Below are positions 17,826-25,920 of a stretch of DNA of 64,000 bases, one piece after another. This DNA comes from Flavobacterium tiangeerense. GTDB taxonomy: Bacteria > Bacteroidota > Bacteroidia > Flavobacteriales > Flavobacteriaceae. The stretch spans positions 62,001 through 126,000 of the forward strand of contig NZ_VLKO01000009.1 in assembly GCF_007830355.1 (NCBI RefSeq). Direction: 5' to 3'. Every line of letters begins with the position of its first letter. The first letter of the stretch is position 1. The translations under genes and the position numbers were made by a program. The notes beneath the pieces were generated by a model. That model worked only from the letters and a program-made list of their open reading frames with translations, did not search any database and was not told the origin of the DNA.

Positions 17826-20800
17826 TTACTTAATAGTTTTCAGCATTTCTTCTACAGCTCTTTCTAATTGCTTGTCTTGTCCGTTCAAATAATCTTCGTA
17901 TTTCAATGCAACTGGAATATCTGGATTTACTTGCAAGTTTTCAGTAGGTCTGTTTTCTTTTCCAATAGTAGCTACCATTGGAATTCCGAAAACTAAAGAT
18001 GGATCAATTTGAGTTTCCCACCAAACAGCCGTTCCTGTTCCTGGTACTCCCATTCCAATTAACTTCCCGATTCCGTTTTGTTTGTAGACGTATGGGAAAA
18101 TAAATGCATCTGAATAATTACCTTCGCTCATTAAAACACAACTAGGTTTGGTCCATCTCCCTAATGGCTCCGCATCTTTCAATCGGTTACCTTGTGGTGC
18201 AAATTCAAGGTAGCGTTTGCCACTCAATAACGTATTCAAATCATCGTGTAACCAGCCACCACCATTAAAACGAGTGTCAACAATCAAAGCTTCTTTTTCG
18301 AAATTTTTACCCATTACTTGGTCAAAAACTTCTCTAAAACTGCCGTCATTCATACCTTGTACGTGCACGTAGCCTACTTTGCCGTTACTCAATTTTTCGG
18401 TTATCTGATTCATCTTGCGAATCCAACGGTTGTACATTAAACCCGATTCTTCACCAAATGAAATCGGTTTTACACTTTCTTGAAACGGTACACCATTAGC
18501 ATCTACACCTGAAATTAGGATTAGTTTACCCGTTCTTCTGTTCAAAAACTTAGCCCAATCTGTAGCTGCAGTAATTGGTTCGTTGTCAATTTTATTGATA
18601 GTGGCACCTGCTTTTAGCTTTGAGCCTGTTTTATCAAAAGGCCCGCCTACAATAACCTCTGTAACTTTTAAACCGTCCGCGGCGTTTTTTTCATCGTACA
18701 ATAAACCCAAACAAGCCGTTACATCCATATTAGGAAAACTAGCGCTGTAGCGTCCTCCGGTGTGTGAGGCGTTGAGTTCTCCTAAAATTTCGCTCAATAA
18801 TTCTTGAAAATCATAGTTATTATTGATGTGTGGTAAAAATTTAGCATAAGTATCTTTGTACATTTTCCAATCGACACCATGTAATTTTGGATCATAAAAT
18901 TTCTTAGCGGTTTGTCTCCACATGTGATTGAAAATATAGTTACGTTCTGCTTCGGTATTTAAAACCATCTCTGCCGATACAGGGATTCCAGTAATTTTTC
19001 CGCCTTCCGTATCAATTTTCGATAAGCCTCCTTCGTTTCGTACAAACAATGTTTTGTTGTCCTTGCTTAAAAATAAAGTACTTGGCGATGATCCTAGTTT
19101 GGCTAAAATCTTAGTTTCTTTGGTTTTGGTATCGGTTACCCAAAGGTCGAATCCTTTTTCAAAAGAAGCTAAATAGAACAATTTACTGCCTTCATCATTA
19201 AATACAAAATCCGCAATAGATGAGCTGTTAATTGTAACACGAACTTTTCTGGTTTCAAGGTCAGTCAAATCTGGATTCCAAACTACAACTTCCTCTTTTT
19301 TAGGAGTGTCTTTTTTGTTTTTATCAGTGCTAGCAGCTGTTTTTTTGTCTTCGGCTTCTTTCTCTTTGTCTTTTATTTCTTTTGCTAGTGCCGCTTCTTC
19401 TTTGGATAATTTAAAATTTTCAAAGTCTTTTTTATCGAAAAATACGGCGTATACATCAAGTTCTCTGCTGCCTTGGTTTGCCAATGATTTACGACCTTCT
19501 TTGCTGCTCAGCCAGGCTAATGCTTTGCCTTTTATTTGTTGTTTGGCTGCATCTTCTCCGAAACCACTCATAATTGGGTATTTAGTTTCGGAGCCATCGG
19601 CTTTGATCATCGCGGTATGCGTTGCATTAAAATTACCCATGCTATCATCTACAAAAAGCCATTTGCTATCATCGCTCCAGTTAAAACCAAAATCGCCATC
19701 AGAATAACTGTGGTTTCTACCTTCTGGTAAAATGGTTCTTGTGGTTTTGTTGGCTAAATTATACACACGAACAATGTTGCGTTCTTCAACAAAAGCAATT
19801 TCTTTTCCGTCTGGGCTAAATTTAGGTAGGAACTCTTCTTTGTCAGACGTAATCAATTTTTCTTCCTGGATTAAAGTAGCAGCATAAAAATAAGCTTCTT
19901 CTTTTCGTTCCACTTTTGCCGTAAATAAATCCCAACTGTCACCACGTTCTGAGGCGTAAATAAGCGTTTTACTGTCAGGAGACCATTGCACATGGCGCTC
20001 TTGTTCTGGTGTGTTGGTAATTCTTTTGGTACTTCCACCGTCGGCATTGGTCACAAAAATTTCACCTCTAGAAACAATTGCAATTTCTTTTCCGTTAGGA
20101 CTTGGTACAAACTCTGAAATAGAACCTGCAATAGGTACGTTTTTCTCCACATTGCCTTTACCATCATTTTGAATCGTAATTTTTATTTTTTGTGGGCTTT
20201 GACCTTCCTTCAAAGTATAAATTTCACCGTTTTGCGAAAAGCACAAAGTATTGTCTTGTGCCACACTTAAATGACGTACCGGATTGTTTTTGAAAGTAGT
20301 TATGGCCGTTGCTGTTTTAGCGCCAAGGTTTTGCTTGAAAATATTTTGATTGCTGCCATCGGCTTCGCTCAAAAAGAAAATATTTTGGTTGTCATTGCTG
20401 TATACCGGCTCGCGGTCTTCACCTTCGTAAGTGCTTAACTGCGTGTATGTTTTTTTGTTGACATCAAATACCCAAATATCACGCGTTACACTGCTGGTGT
20501 GGTGTTTGCGTAAGGCATCTTCGTAGCCTTTGCGGTCTTGAAAAACAATTTGATTTCCTGCTGCATTGTAGCGCGCATATTCTATTCCGCCCTCAGTAAC
20601 CAACACCGGTTTTCCGCCAGTTGCTGCAACTGTGTAAAGGTTTTGGAACAAACGCGGCGAGTAAAAATGAATGTTATTGCTGCTAGTTTGGCGGCTAGAA
20701 CCAAATAACACCTTTTTACTATCAGGTGAAAAATCATACGGATAATCAGCGGCTGAGTTAAAGGTTAGTCGGGTAGGAGTACCTCCAGTTACGGGTAGCG

Positions 20801-21077
20801 TAAACACATCAAAATTTCCGTAGCGGTCACTAGCAAAAGCAATTTGCTTTCCGTCTTTGCTCCAAACAGGCATCATGTCATGTCCTTCATGAATGGTAAT
20901 AGGAACTGCAGTACCACCTTTGGCATTGACTACATAAATATCGCCTTTGTAGCCAAAAGCAATGTTTTTTCCATCAGGAGAGAGCGCGGGATGGCGCAAC
21001 CATAGGGCATCTTGTGCGAATGATACTGAGCTTGCTACCAACAACAAGCCACAGTATAATGAAGATTTTAAGTTCAT
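17826..21077 (-). CDS. Tricorn-like S41 family protease
   Basis: 1083 residues with a signal peptide (SVSFAQDALW). Residues about 25-680 hold repeated PD40/WD40-like beta-propeller blades (LSPDGKNIAFGY, SKDGKQIAFASDRYGNFD, WSPDSKTLIYASERGD). A lysine/glutamate-rich insert lies near 550-600. A PDZ-like segment (AGATINKIDNEPITAATDW) follows, and the C-terminal S41 domain contains ALIVDTRFNGGGWLHDD and the catalytic-serine region EGNYSDAFIFPYVY. This is the standard order of the bacterial tricorn protease homologues. Periplasmic location is likely. The gene is monocistronic. Confidence 0.92.
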   Translation of the reverse strand: MNLKSSLYCGLLLVASSVSFAQDALWLRHPALSPDGKNIAFGYKGDIYVVNAKGGTAVPITIHEGHDMMPVWSKDGKQIAFASDRYGNFDVFTLPVTGGTPTRLTFNSAADYPYDFSPDSKKVLFGSSRQTSSNNIHFYSPRLFQNLYTVAATGGKPVLVTEGGIEYARYNAAGNQIVFQDRKGYEDALRKHHTSSVTRDIWVFDVNKKTYTQLSTYEGEDREPVYSNDNQNIFFLSEADGSNQNIFKQNLGAKTATAITTFKNNPVRHLSVAQDNTLCFSQNGEIYTLKEGQSPQKIKITIQNDGKGNVEKNVPIAGSISEFVPSPNGKEIAIVSRGEIFVTNADGGSTKRITNTPEQERHVQWSPDSKTLIYASERGDSWDLFTAKVERKEEAYFYAATLIQEEKLITSDKEEFLPKFSPDGKEIAFVEERNIVRVYNLANKTTRTILPEGRNHSYSDGDFGFNWSDDSKWLFVDDSMGNFNATHTAMIKADGSETKYPIMSGFGEDAAKQQIKGKALAWLSSKEGRKSLANQGSRELDVYAVFFDKKDFENFKLSKEEAALAKEIKDKEKEAEDKKTAASTDKNKKDTPKKEEVVVWNPDLTDLETRKVRVTINSSSIADFVFNDEGSKLFYLASFEKGFDLWVTDTKTKETKILAKLGSSPSTLFLSKDNKTLFVRNEGGLSKIDTEGGKITGIPVSAEMVLNTEAERNYIFNHMWRQTAKKFYDPKLHGVDWKMYKDTYAKFLPHINNNYDFQELLSEILGELNASHTGGRYSASFPNMDVTACLGLLYDEKNAADGLKVTEVIVGGPFDKTGSKLKAGATINKIDNEPITAATDWAKFLNRRTGKLILISGVDANGVPFQESVKPISFGEESGLMYNRWIRKMNQITEKLSNGKVGYVHVQGMNDGSFREVFDQVMGKNFEKEALIVDTRFNGGGWLHDDLNTLLSGKRYLEFAPQGNRLKDAEPLGRWTKPSCVLMSEGNYSDAFIFPYVYKQNGIGKLIGMGVPGTGTAVWWETQIDPSLVFGIPMVATIGKENRPTENLQVNPDIPVALKYEDYLNGQDKQLERAVEEMLKTIK

Positions 21078-21488
21078 AGTTTATTAGAATTTAGTTTTTA
21101 ATTTAGTAGCCTATTTTTAGATTCTGTTACATATTTACTTTGTCTTTTAGGATTTTAAAAAGCAAAAACAGAGAAGACCTTTTTTATGTTCAAGTCTCGT
21201 TTCTTGGCCAGCTATGTACAGGTAGACAAGCTTAAAAGTCAGGTATAGTACGGAGAAATAAATAAACCGATATAAGAATAAATTATTACATCTTCTTGTT
21301 TTCGGTCTTGTAAATCACAAAAAGTGTATACTATTTATTAAAATTAATGACTGTCTGATTCGGCGGATTTAAGCGGAATTTTATTATTAGTTTAAGAAGG
21401 CCCAACAATAATTATATTTCTTTCTGTTCAATTTTCAAGGGGTTTTGTTGCCAAGGATTCAAAATCAGTGTGATCTGATTTTTTTTAT
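21078..21488. other. 411-bp intergenic stretch at the left edge of the island
   Basis: AT-rich sequence with no open frame of note and no copy of the island repeat. Only a short hairpin at its right end (21461-21482) can be supported. It separates the conserved S41 gene from the accessory island. Confidence 0.5.
21461..21482 (-). terminator. Probable terminator of the aspartic protease gene
   Basis: AAAATCAG (21461-21468) pairs with CTGATTTT (21475-21482). It lies 6 bp beyond the stop at 21489. The T tract on the minus strand is short, so it is moderately supported. Confidence 0.5.
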
Positions 21489-22724
21489 TTAATTTTGAAT
21501 TGTCACAACCTTTATTTCATTGGTTGCCTTATCTTTAATTTTCATTATTAATTTATCTTCCTCTTTAAAATTTTCAAACGACATTTTCAGAATTTGGCAT
21601 TTGGTGAATAGACTTAAATCGGTGTTGTTAATGCTCATAATTTCATCCCCAATGTTTATCTTATCCGAGATTTTACTATCCCAAACTACACCAACAATCA
21701 ATTTATCGTTCTCAACTATTGGATAAATACTTTTAAAATTATGGTTTACATTTATTTCTTTTTGATTCTCGTATACTTGAAAATAGTACTTCTCTTTTTT
21801 ATAATCTAAAGTAAGCTTTCCATATTTTAAAATTTCGGAACCAATGTTAGAATTGCCCCCATAGGTTGTTGTTGCAATTATGTTATTGAAAAGGGTGCTG
21901 CTAAAATCAAATTCTTGAATTTTAAATTTATACTGAACATTATTTTTTTCATTTCCAAAAAGACTCCAAGTGAAACTCCCATTCGAACTCCCAATGATGC
22001 CCAGTAAATCAGATTGATTTATATTTTGTAATTCTTTTGGTATTTGGTTTTTCTTTATCAGTGTTGTTATTTTATTCAAATTATTTGTTGATATCGAATA
22101 AAACGAATTATCACCTGTGTCAAAAATAACTTCTTCGTTATATCTAAAATAACCCAATTTCATTTTTATCTCTAGTATTGGTGTACTCTGTAAATCTTTG
22201 AATAGTAACTTATTTTCTTTTATTTGTCTATATCCTAATGATTCGAAATTGCTCGTAATTGTGATTTTTTTTGCTTTAAAATCAAAATCAATTACAGAAT
22301 TTCTTAAAGAATTACTACCAATTATTCCTTCAACATTAAAACAGTCAAAAATTGTCATGTCTTTAATTTTTAACGCATAATTATTAATAAAAGTTACGTC
22401 GTTAATTGAAAATTCAGGTATTTGAATTACTTCAAGATTTTCTGTGGTAGAGTTAGCATCAGTCACTGCAGACTTGAAAACTTTCTTATAATTTTTAGCA
22501 GATGCGATTTCATTGCTAATCATTGTAGGCGCACCAGTATCTAAAAAAAATTTTCGTATTTTATTGTTGATCTTGACATCTATAATTATCTTTCCATTAA
22601 TATCTTCAAAATCAAAAGTTGAGTGATATTTTTTTTCTTTTATTTCACCAACGTTCAAATTGTACTTATTTTGAGCATTTAGAATGTTTGCAAACAAAAA
22701 AACTGCAACCAAATATATTTTCAT
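21489..22724 (-). CDS. Two-lobed retropepsin-like aspartic protease with C-terminal PDZ domain
   Basis: 411 residues with a signal peptide (LFANILNAQNK). There are two aspartic-protease active-site motifs: FFLDTGAPTMIS with Asp62 and VIFDTGDNSFYS with Asp202. Each is followed by the usual hydrophobic-Gly segment (VEGIIGSNSL and LLGIIGSSNG). Residues about 320-405 resemble a PDZ domain (SDKINIGDEIMSINNTDL). Many Bacteroidetes proteins of this type combine aspartyl protease and PDZ regions. It is expected in the periplasm or outside the cell. It is the last of the minus-strand island genes and its codon use looks AT-rich. Confidence 0.8.
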   Translation of the reverse strand: MKIYLVAVFLFANILNAQNKYNLNVGEIKEKKYHSTFDFEDINGKIIIDVKINNKIRKFFLDTGAPTMISNEIASAKNYKKVFKSAVTDANSTTENLEVIQIPEFSINDVTFINNYALKIKDMTIFDCFNVEGIIGSNSLRNSVIDFDFKAKKITITSNFESLGYRQIKENKLLFKDLQSTPILEIKMKLGYFRYNEEVIFDTGDNSFYSISTNNLNKITTLIKKNQIPKELQNINQSDLLGIIGSSNGSFTWSLFGNEKNNVQYKFKIQEFDFSSTLFNNIIATTTYGGNSNIGSEILKYGKLTLDYKKEKYYFQVYENQKEINVNHNFKSIYPIVENDKLIVGVVWDSKISDKINIGDEIMSINNTDLSLFTKCQILKMSFENFKEEDKLIMKIKDKATNEIKVVTIQN

Positions 22725-22926
22725 AAACTAATTTTTTGCTTTCTTTGAAGTTTTGCCAACCTGTAAATTAGCAGAAACAAATTTTTCAAAAGTTCTGACC
22801 TTAAGTTCTAACTCTGCTTGATTTGGTTTTAATTTATTCCTGTCTCATTTTCCATAAACTTTGTGGAAAAAAAAATTGCAAATCAATACTATTGTTTATA
22901 GCGACATTTACATACGATTGTATTTT

Positions 22927-23385
22927 TCACTCACTTTTTACTCTAGTAGAATGCAGCATATCAAACTTCCAGCCTTTTTCGGTTAAAATTGCCGTGGCGC
23001 TTTCTAGCCAGTGGGCTTTTCTAATAATTTTATCATCAACAGAAATGGTTGCATGGTTGTGGTAGGCCACCCAAGCAGTTTTGTTGGTAATTTTGATGTC
23101 AATAATTTCAATCGTGTTTACTCGTTTTGGCATGGGTAATTTGAGTTTGGCTTTGTTCAAATGTGTTGCAATGGTGTCGTTATTCCACACTTCGCCGTGT
23201 TCTAACAGCAGGAAATCTTTGGTGTAATATTTCTCAATGTTTTTAGGTTCTAGTTTGGACCAAATTTCATCAAACGATTCGAGTACTAGTTTTTGAATTT
23301 GTTTTTTGTGGGTTTCATTTGAAACTTGACCGAATGCTATCGAATTAAAAAACAGCGTCAATATTATGGTGTTACGTCTTTTCAT
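22927..23385 (-). CDS. Secreted NTF2-like (SnoaL/DUF4440) protein
   Basis: 152 residues with a signal peptide (LTLFFNSIAFGQVS). The remainder follows the NTF2-like alpha/beta cone pattern: a helix with FDEIWSKLEPKNIEKYYTKD, then DFLLLEHGEVWNNDT and the strands TAWVAYHNHATISVDDK and GWKFDMLHST. Members act as small enzymes or ligand-binding proteins and the fold alone does not give function. In the island it lies upstream of the aspartic protease gene with about 200 bp of repeat-free sequence between them. Confidence 0.7.
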   Translation of the reverse strand: MKRRNTIILTLFFNSIAFGQVSNETHKKQIQKLVLESFDEIWSKLEPKNIEKYYTKDFLLLEHGEVWNNDTIATHLNKAKLKLPMPKRVNTIEIIDIKITNKTAWVAYHNHATISVDDKIIRKAHWLESATAILTEKGWKFDMLHSTRVKSE

Positions 23386-23536
23386 TTTTTTGAAATTAAA
23401 TTAACTGCTAGATGAAGAACTTAATTTATCTAATTTTTTTCTTGTTGCTACTTATAAAGCTTTTTGATTCAAAGTATTAAAAAAGTTTTTTAAATAATGT
23501 ATTTATTATCAATGAGTTGGCAAGTGTATAAATTGT

Positions 23537-23582
23537 AAAAGTTTTTAAAACTTATTTTTACAGAATAGATCGAACAGCTGGC
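23537..23582 (-). repeat. Island repeat, copy 1 (short form)
   Basis: Read on the minus strand it starts CCAGCTGTTCGATCTATTCT and continues through an A-rich stretch to a TTTTAAAAAC box. It follows the stop of the ABM-like gene (23624) by about 40 bp. It is the most diverged copy of the family described at 24386. Confidence 0.6.
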
Positions 23583-23623
23583 TTGTGTGTGACGCCTGTT
23601 AGTGGTTCGTTGTTTCTATTTAA

Positions 23624-23947
23624 TTATTTTTTAATAAATAATTTTTTTGATTCTTTCCAATTTATCAAATCGTCATTTTCTATTCTATGTGATTGAATTT
23701 TTGATGAAAATTTTTTTGATTGCTTCATTGCCTCTAAATGATTTCCATTACGATAAAAGTCATTAATTTGATTTTCATTTTCCCATAAAGTCATTGTATA
23801 CCAAACTTTTAAATTCCAACTTCCTGTTGCTTTATATTTTTTGCAGTTTGATTCTTTTAACTGATTTATAATTTGTCTATTAAACTTAAAAAAATCAATA
23901 AGTTTTGAAAAAGAATTTAGCTCTATTTTAGTTATTGATACTATCAT
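23624..23947 (-). CDS. ABM/DUF3291-like dimeric alpha-beta barrel protein
   Basis: 107 residues, no signal peptide. The pattern is one ferredoxin-like repeat: strand MIVSITKIEL, helix KLIDFFKFNRQIINQLKES, strand NLKVWYTMTLWE, helix QINDFYRNGNHLEAMKQSKK. The words VWYTMTLWEN and FYRNGNHLEAMK are typical of antibiotic biosynthesis monooxygenase-like or DUF3291 proteins, which range from monooxygenases to stress proteins without catalysis. No cofactor residues can be assigned. It lies between two island repeats. Confidence 0.6.
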   Translation of the reverse strand: MIVSITKIELNSFSKLIDFFKFNRQIINQLKESNCKKYKATGSWNLKVWYTMTLWENENQINDFYRNGNHLEAMKQSKKFSSKIQSHRIENDDLINWKESKKLFIKK

Positions 23948-24042
23948 TTATTTCGATTTTTTTACAATGAGCGCTAATTTATAAATTGGTACAACACATT
24001 TTTTCAACACCATCGAATCTAGCTAGGGCCCTAATTCATAGA

Positions 24043-24102
24043 TATTCGCAAAGCAGACTCGAGTTTTTAAGAACGTTTTATTAGAACAGATCGAGCAGCT
24101 GG
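24043..24102 (-). repeat. Island repeat, copy 2 (short form)
   Basis: On the minus strand it begins CCAGCTGCTCGATCTGTTCT four bases after the TGA of the 72-residue membrane protein gene. It continues with CGTTCTTAAAAACTCGAGTC and then TGCGAATA. It is a clear member of the family described at 24386. Confidence 0.8.
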
Positions 24103-24105
24103 GCA

Positions 24106-24324
24106 TCAATTCAATTCTTTTAGTTTACGTAAACTATTCTTTAATGCTAGTGCGCCGCAAATCATAATCACAAATAGACAGGCGCAGATGTAGTAATTGT
24201 TATTTCCATATTTGTCGAAGTCATCTTTGCTGCTATATGAGATTAGCGCCAGTAATGGACCAAAAATTAAAAGTAGGGCTGCGTTTTTTTGGGATTTAAT
24301 TATTTTTCTTTTCTCATCTTTCAT
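24106..24324 (-). CDS. 72-residue membrane protein of unknown function
   Basis: Two hydrophobic segments (AALLLIFGPLLALISYSS and YYICACLFVIMICGALAL) are flanked by lysine-rich ends (MKDEKRKIIKSQK and SLRKLKELN), so both ends probably face the cytosol. No family recognised. The TGA stop lies four bases before island repeat copy 2, exactly as expected of a gene joined to its downstream repeat. Confidence 0.6.
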   Translation of the reverse strand: MKDEKRKIIKSQKNAALLLIFGPLLALISYSSKDDFDKYGNNNYYICACLFVIMICGALALKNSLRKLKELN

Positions 24325-24385
24325 TTTGTGAGTATTTAAGGGATTGATAAGTAATGATTATGTTTTAATCGCTGAATTTAATTTC

Positions 24386-24548
24386 AAGCGCTCCCCGAAG
24401 TCTTCCTTTTTAGAACAGAATGATATCTGAACTTGTGCTGTGCCAATGCCTCTGACTTCACTTCGCAAGTTATAGCATATATCCGCAAGCATTCGCACAG
24501 CAGTCTTACTTTTAAGAACTTTTTTTTAAAACACTTCGAGTAGATGGG
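24386..24548 (-). repeat. Island repeat, copy 3a (long form)
   Basis: About 160 bp. On the minus strand it begins near CTACTCGAAGTGTTTTAAA, then AAGTTCTTAAAAG, and then an inverted repeat whose 12-bp arms are CTGTGCCAATGC (24438-24449) and GCATTCGCACAG (24489-24500), one mismatch apart. It ends with TGTTCTAAAAAGGAAGACTT and CGGGGAGCGC. A 44-codon open frame inside it (24358-24492, minus) is probably fortuitous. The gap 24325-24649 holds nothing else. Confidence 0.8.
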
Positions 24549-24550
24549 GA

Positions 24551-24610
24551 GACATTTGCACAGTAGTCCAGAGTTTTAAGAGTTTTTTTTAAAACACTTC
24601 GAGCAGCTGG
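24551..24610 (-). repeat. Island repeat, copy 3b (short form)
   Basis: Next to copy 3a and in the same orientation. On the minus strand it starts CCAGCTGCTCGAAGTGTTTT and continues AAAACTCTTAAAACTCTGG and TGTGCAAATGTC. It follows the stop of the gene at 24650 by about 40 bp. Confidence 0.8.
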
Positions 24611-24649
24611 ATCAGACGCTAGCGCAAGAAGAGGACCAATAGTATTAGT

Positions 24650-25105
24650 TTATTTTCTGTAAATATGGTTTTTAACCAATTCAATAAGTAAATCTTTGAG
24701 TTTTTGAACTGTTTCTGGTTGTTCGTGACTAAAAGTAATAAGCAACATATTTACTTTTCCCGGAAAACTATCATTAACAACATGATTTCCTTTTTCATTG
24801 CTAAATAATTTCAAATAATAGAGATTTCCCTTTCTACCTTGATTGTTAATTTGCATCGATTCTTTTTTAATTTTAATTTTTTCGATATCAATTTTATCTA
24901 GTGGGAATGTTTGTTTGAAACCACAGTTTGCTATTATATCATCATTGGAAATAGAAATGGTATACGTAGTTGCTGCAATACTATTAGACAAAATAGAATT
25001 GATATCTTGTAGCAATTTTGTTTCATTATTTGCTTCTTGAGCCAATAGTGATAGGCTAAAAAACAACATGAAAATTAGACTGAATTTTTTTTGTGTAAAG
25101 TTCAT
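24650..25105 (-). CDS. Secreted protein of unknown function
   Basis: 151 residues with a strong signal peptide (FSLIFMLFFSLSLLAQEANN). The mature part alternates helix (TKLLQDINSILSNSIAAT), strands (TYTISISNDDIIANCG, NLYYLKLFSN) and a C-terminal helix (QKLKDLLIELVKNHIY). A single Cys is seen. It is not recognised as a known family. It is flanked on both sides by island repeats. Confidence 0.6.
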   Translation of the reverse strand: MNFTQKKFSLIFMLFFSLSLLAQEANNETKLLQDINSILSNSIAATTYTISISNDDIIANCGFKQTFPLDKIDIEKIKIKKESMQINNQGRKGNLYYLKLFSNEKGNHVVNDSFPGKVNMLLITFSHEQPETVQKLKDLLIELVKNHIYRK

Positions 25106-25208
25106 TTTTTATACATTTAAAGTTTGTGTGAAAGTTAATTAATTTCTACAATTTTGCTTGTTTTGCTTGTTTTTTTATTTTGATTAACATTAAATAGAAT
25201 TGCAGTAG

Positions 25209-25355
25209 ACTCTCGGTCCACGAAGTCTTCTTTTTTAGAACACAATGTTATTAAAACTAGATTCTGTGCGAATGTCTGTAACTGCGCATTGCAAGGCATA
25301 GCATTTAGCACATTGTTTGTTAAAACGTTTTTTTTAATAATACTTCTAGCAGCTT
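25209..25355 (-). repeat. Island repeat, copy 4a (long form)
   Basis: On the minus strand it starts AGCTGCTAGAAGTATTATT and carries the inverted repeat arms CTGTGCGAATG (25264-25274) and GCATTTAGCACA (25301-25312). It ends with TGTTCTAAAAAAGAAGACTT followed by CGTGGACCGAGAG. The same order of blocks as copy 3a is kept although the sequence has diverged. Confidence 0.75.
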
Positions 25356-25375
25356 GATTCAGAGGTAGTCACTAA

Positions 25376-25425
25376 GCAATCTCGAGTTTTAAGAACTTTT
25401 TTTAAAGAACAGATCGAGGAGCTGT
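25376..25425 (-). repeat. Island repeat, copy 4b (short form) overlapping the RDD gene end
   Basis: On the minus strand: GCACAGCTCCTCGATCTGTT, then CTTTAAAAAAAGTTCTTAAA and ACTCGAG. Its first part encodes the last residues (APRSVL) and the TAA stop of the RDD gene, so the reading frame runs into the repeat. Confidence 0.8.
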
Positions 25426-25833
25426 GCTTACTGGCCTTACAGTAATTTTAGAAATTATATCCCCTAACTTTTGATTGTTTTTTGTGGAAATTATAAATAA
25501 AATATAAATCAAAGGGCAAACTAACTCTATCAAATCAAAAAGCCTTCTTAACACTATTTTTAAATACTTGCGATACCCATTTAAATCGGATTGTTTTTCA
25601 AAGTTTAATTCTAGTTTTAGTAAATACTTACCAATTGTTTTTTTGAAAAAAAAATCTTGAATTAAGTAAAAAGAATAAAATAAAATAAGGACCAATCCAC
25701 TGTTAAAAGAATAGGTGCCATCAAGATTCTTTTCTCCAAAAATTGGCTCTAAAAGTTTGCAGCAAATAGCAAATACAAGCAAATCCACTAAAGCCGAACT
25801 AGCTCGACGTACTAAATAATTAATTTTTGTCAT
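25402..25833 (-). CDS. RDD family membrane protein
   Basis: 143 residues. The RDD signature appears as MTKINYLVRRASSALVDLLV at the N-terminus (Arg-Arg and Asp in the first helix), followed by FFKKTIGKYLLKL and LGDIISKITV, with three predicted transmembrane helices. RDD proteins are small transporter-like membrane proteins of varied role. The normal family end is near KITVRPV; the extra STAPRSVL tail and the stop codon come from the island repeat, so the original C-terminus may have been cut or replaced. Confidence 0.8.
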   Translation of the reverse strand: MTKINYLVRRASSALVDLLVFAICCKLLEPIFGEKNLDGTYSFNSGLVLILFYSFYLIQDFFFKKTIGKYLLKLELNFEKQSDLNGYRKYLKIVLRRLFDLIELVCPLIYILFIISTKNNQKLGDIISKITVRPVSTAPRSVL

Positions 25834-25860
25834 TTCAATATAGTATACTTCGTTTACCTG

Positions 25861-25917
25861 TTTTTCGGATGTCTCTGACTTCGCATGAATAACTTTTAAA
25901 CACTTCTAGCAGATAGG
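25861..25917 (-). repeat. Island repeat, copy 5 (partial)
   Basis: On the minus strand it begins CCTATCTGCTAGAAGTGTTT three bases after the stop of the KAP NTPase gene. It continues AAAAGTTATTCATGCGAAGT and CAGAGACATCCG. The centre of the long form is deleted. Confidence 0.65.
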
Positions 25918-25920
25918 TTT

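Noticed and set aside
24358..24492. 44-codon open frame (minus) inside the long repeat copy 3a
   Set aside because: The matching region of copy 4a has stops and frame shifts, so coding is not conserved; it is probably a by-product of the repeat.
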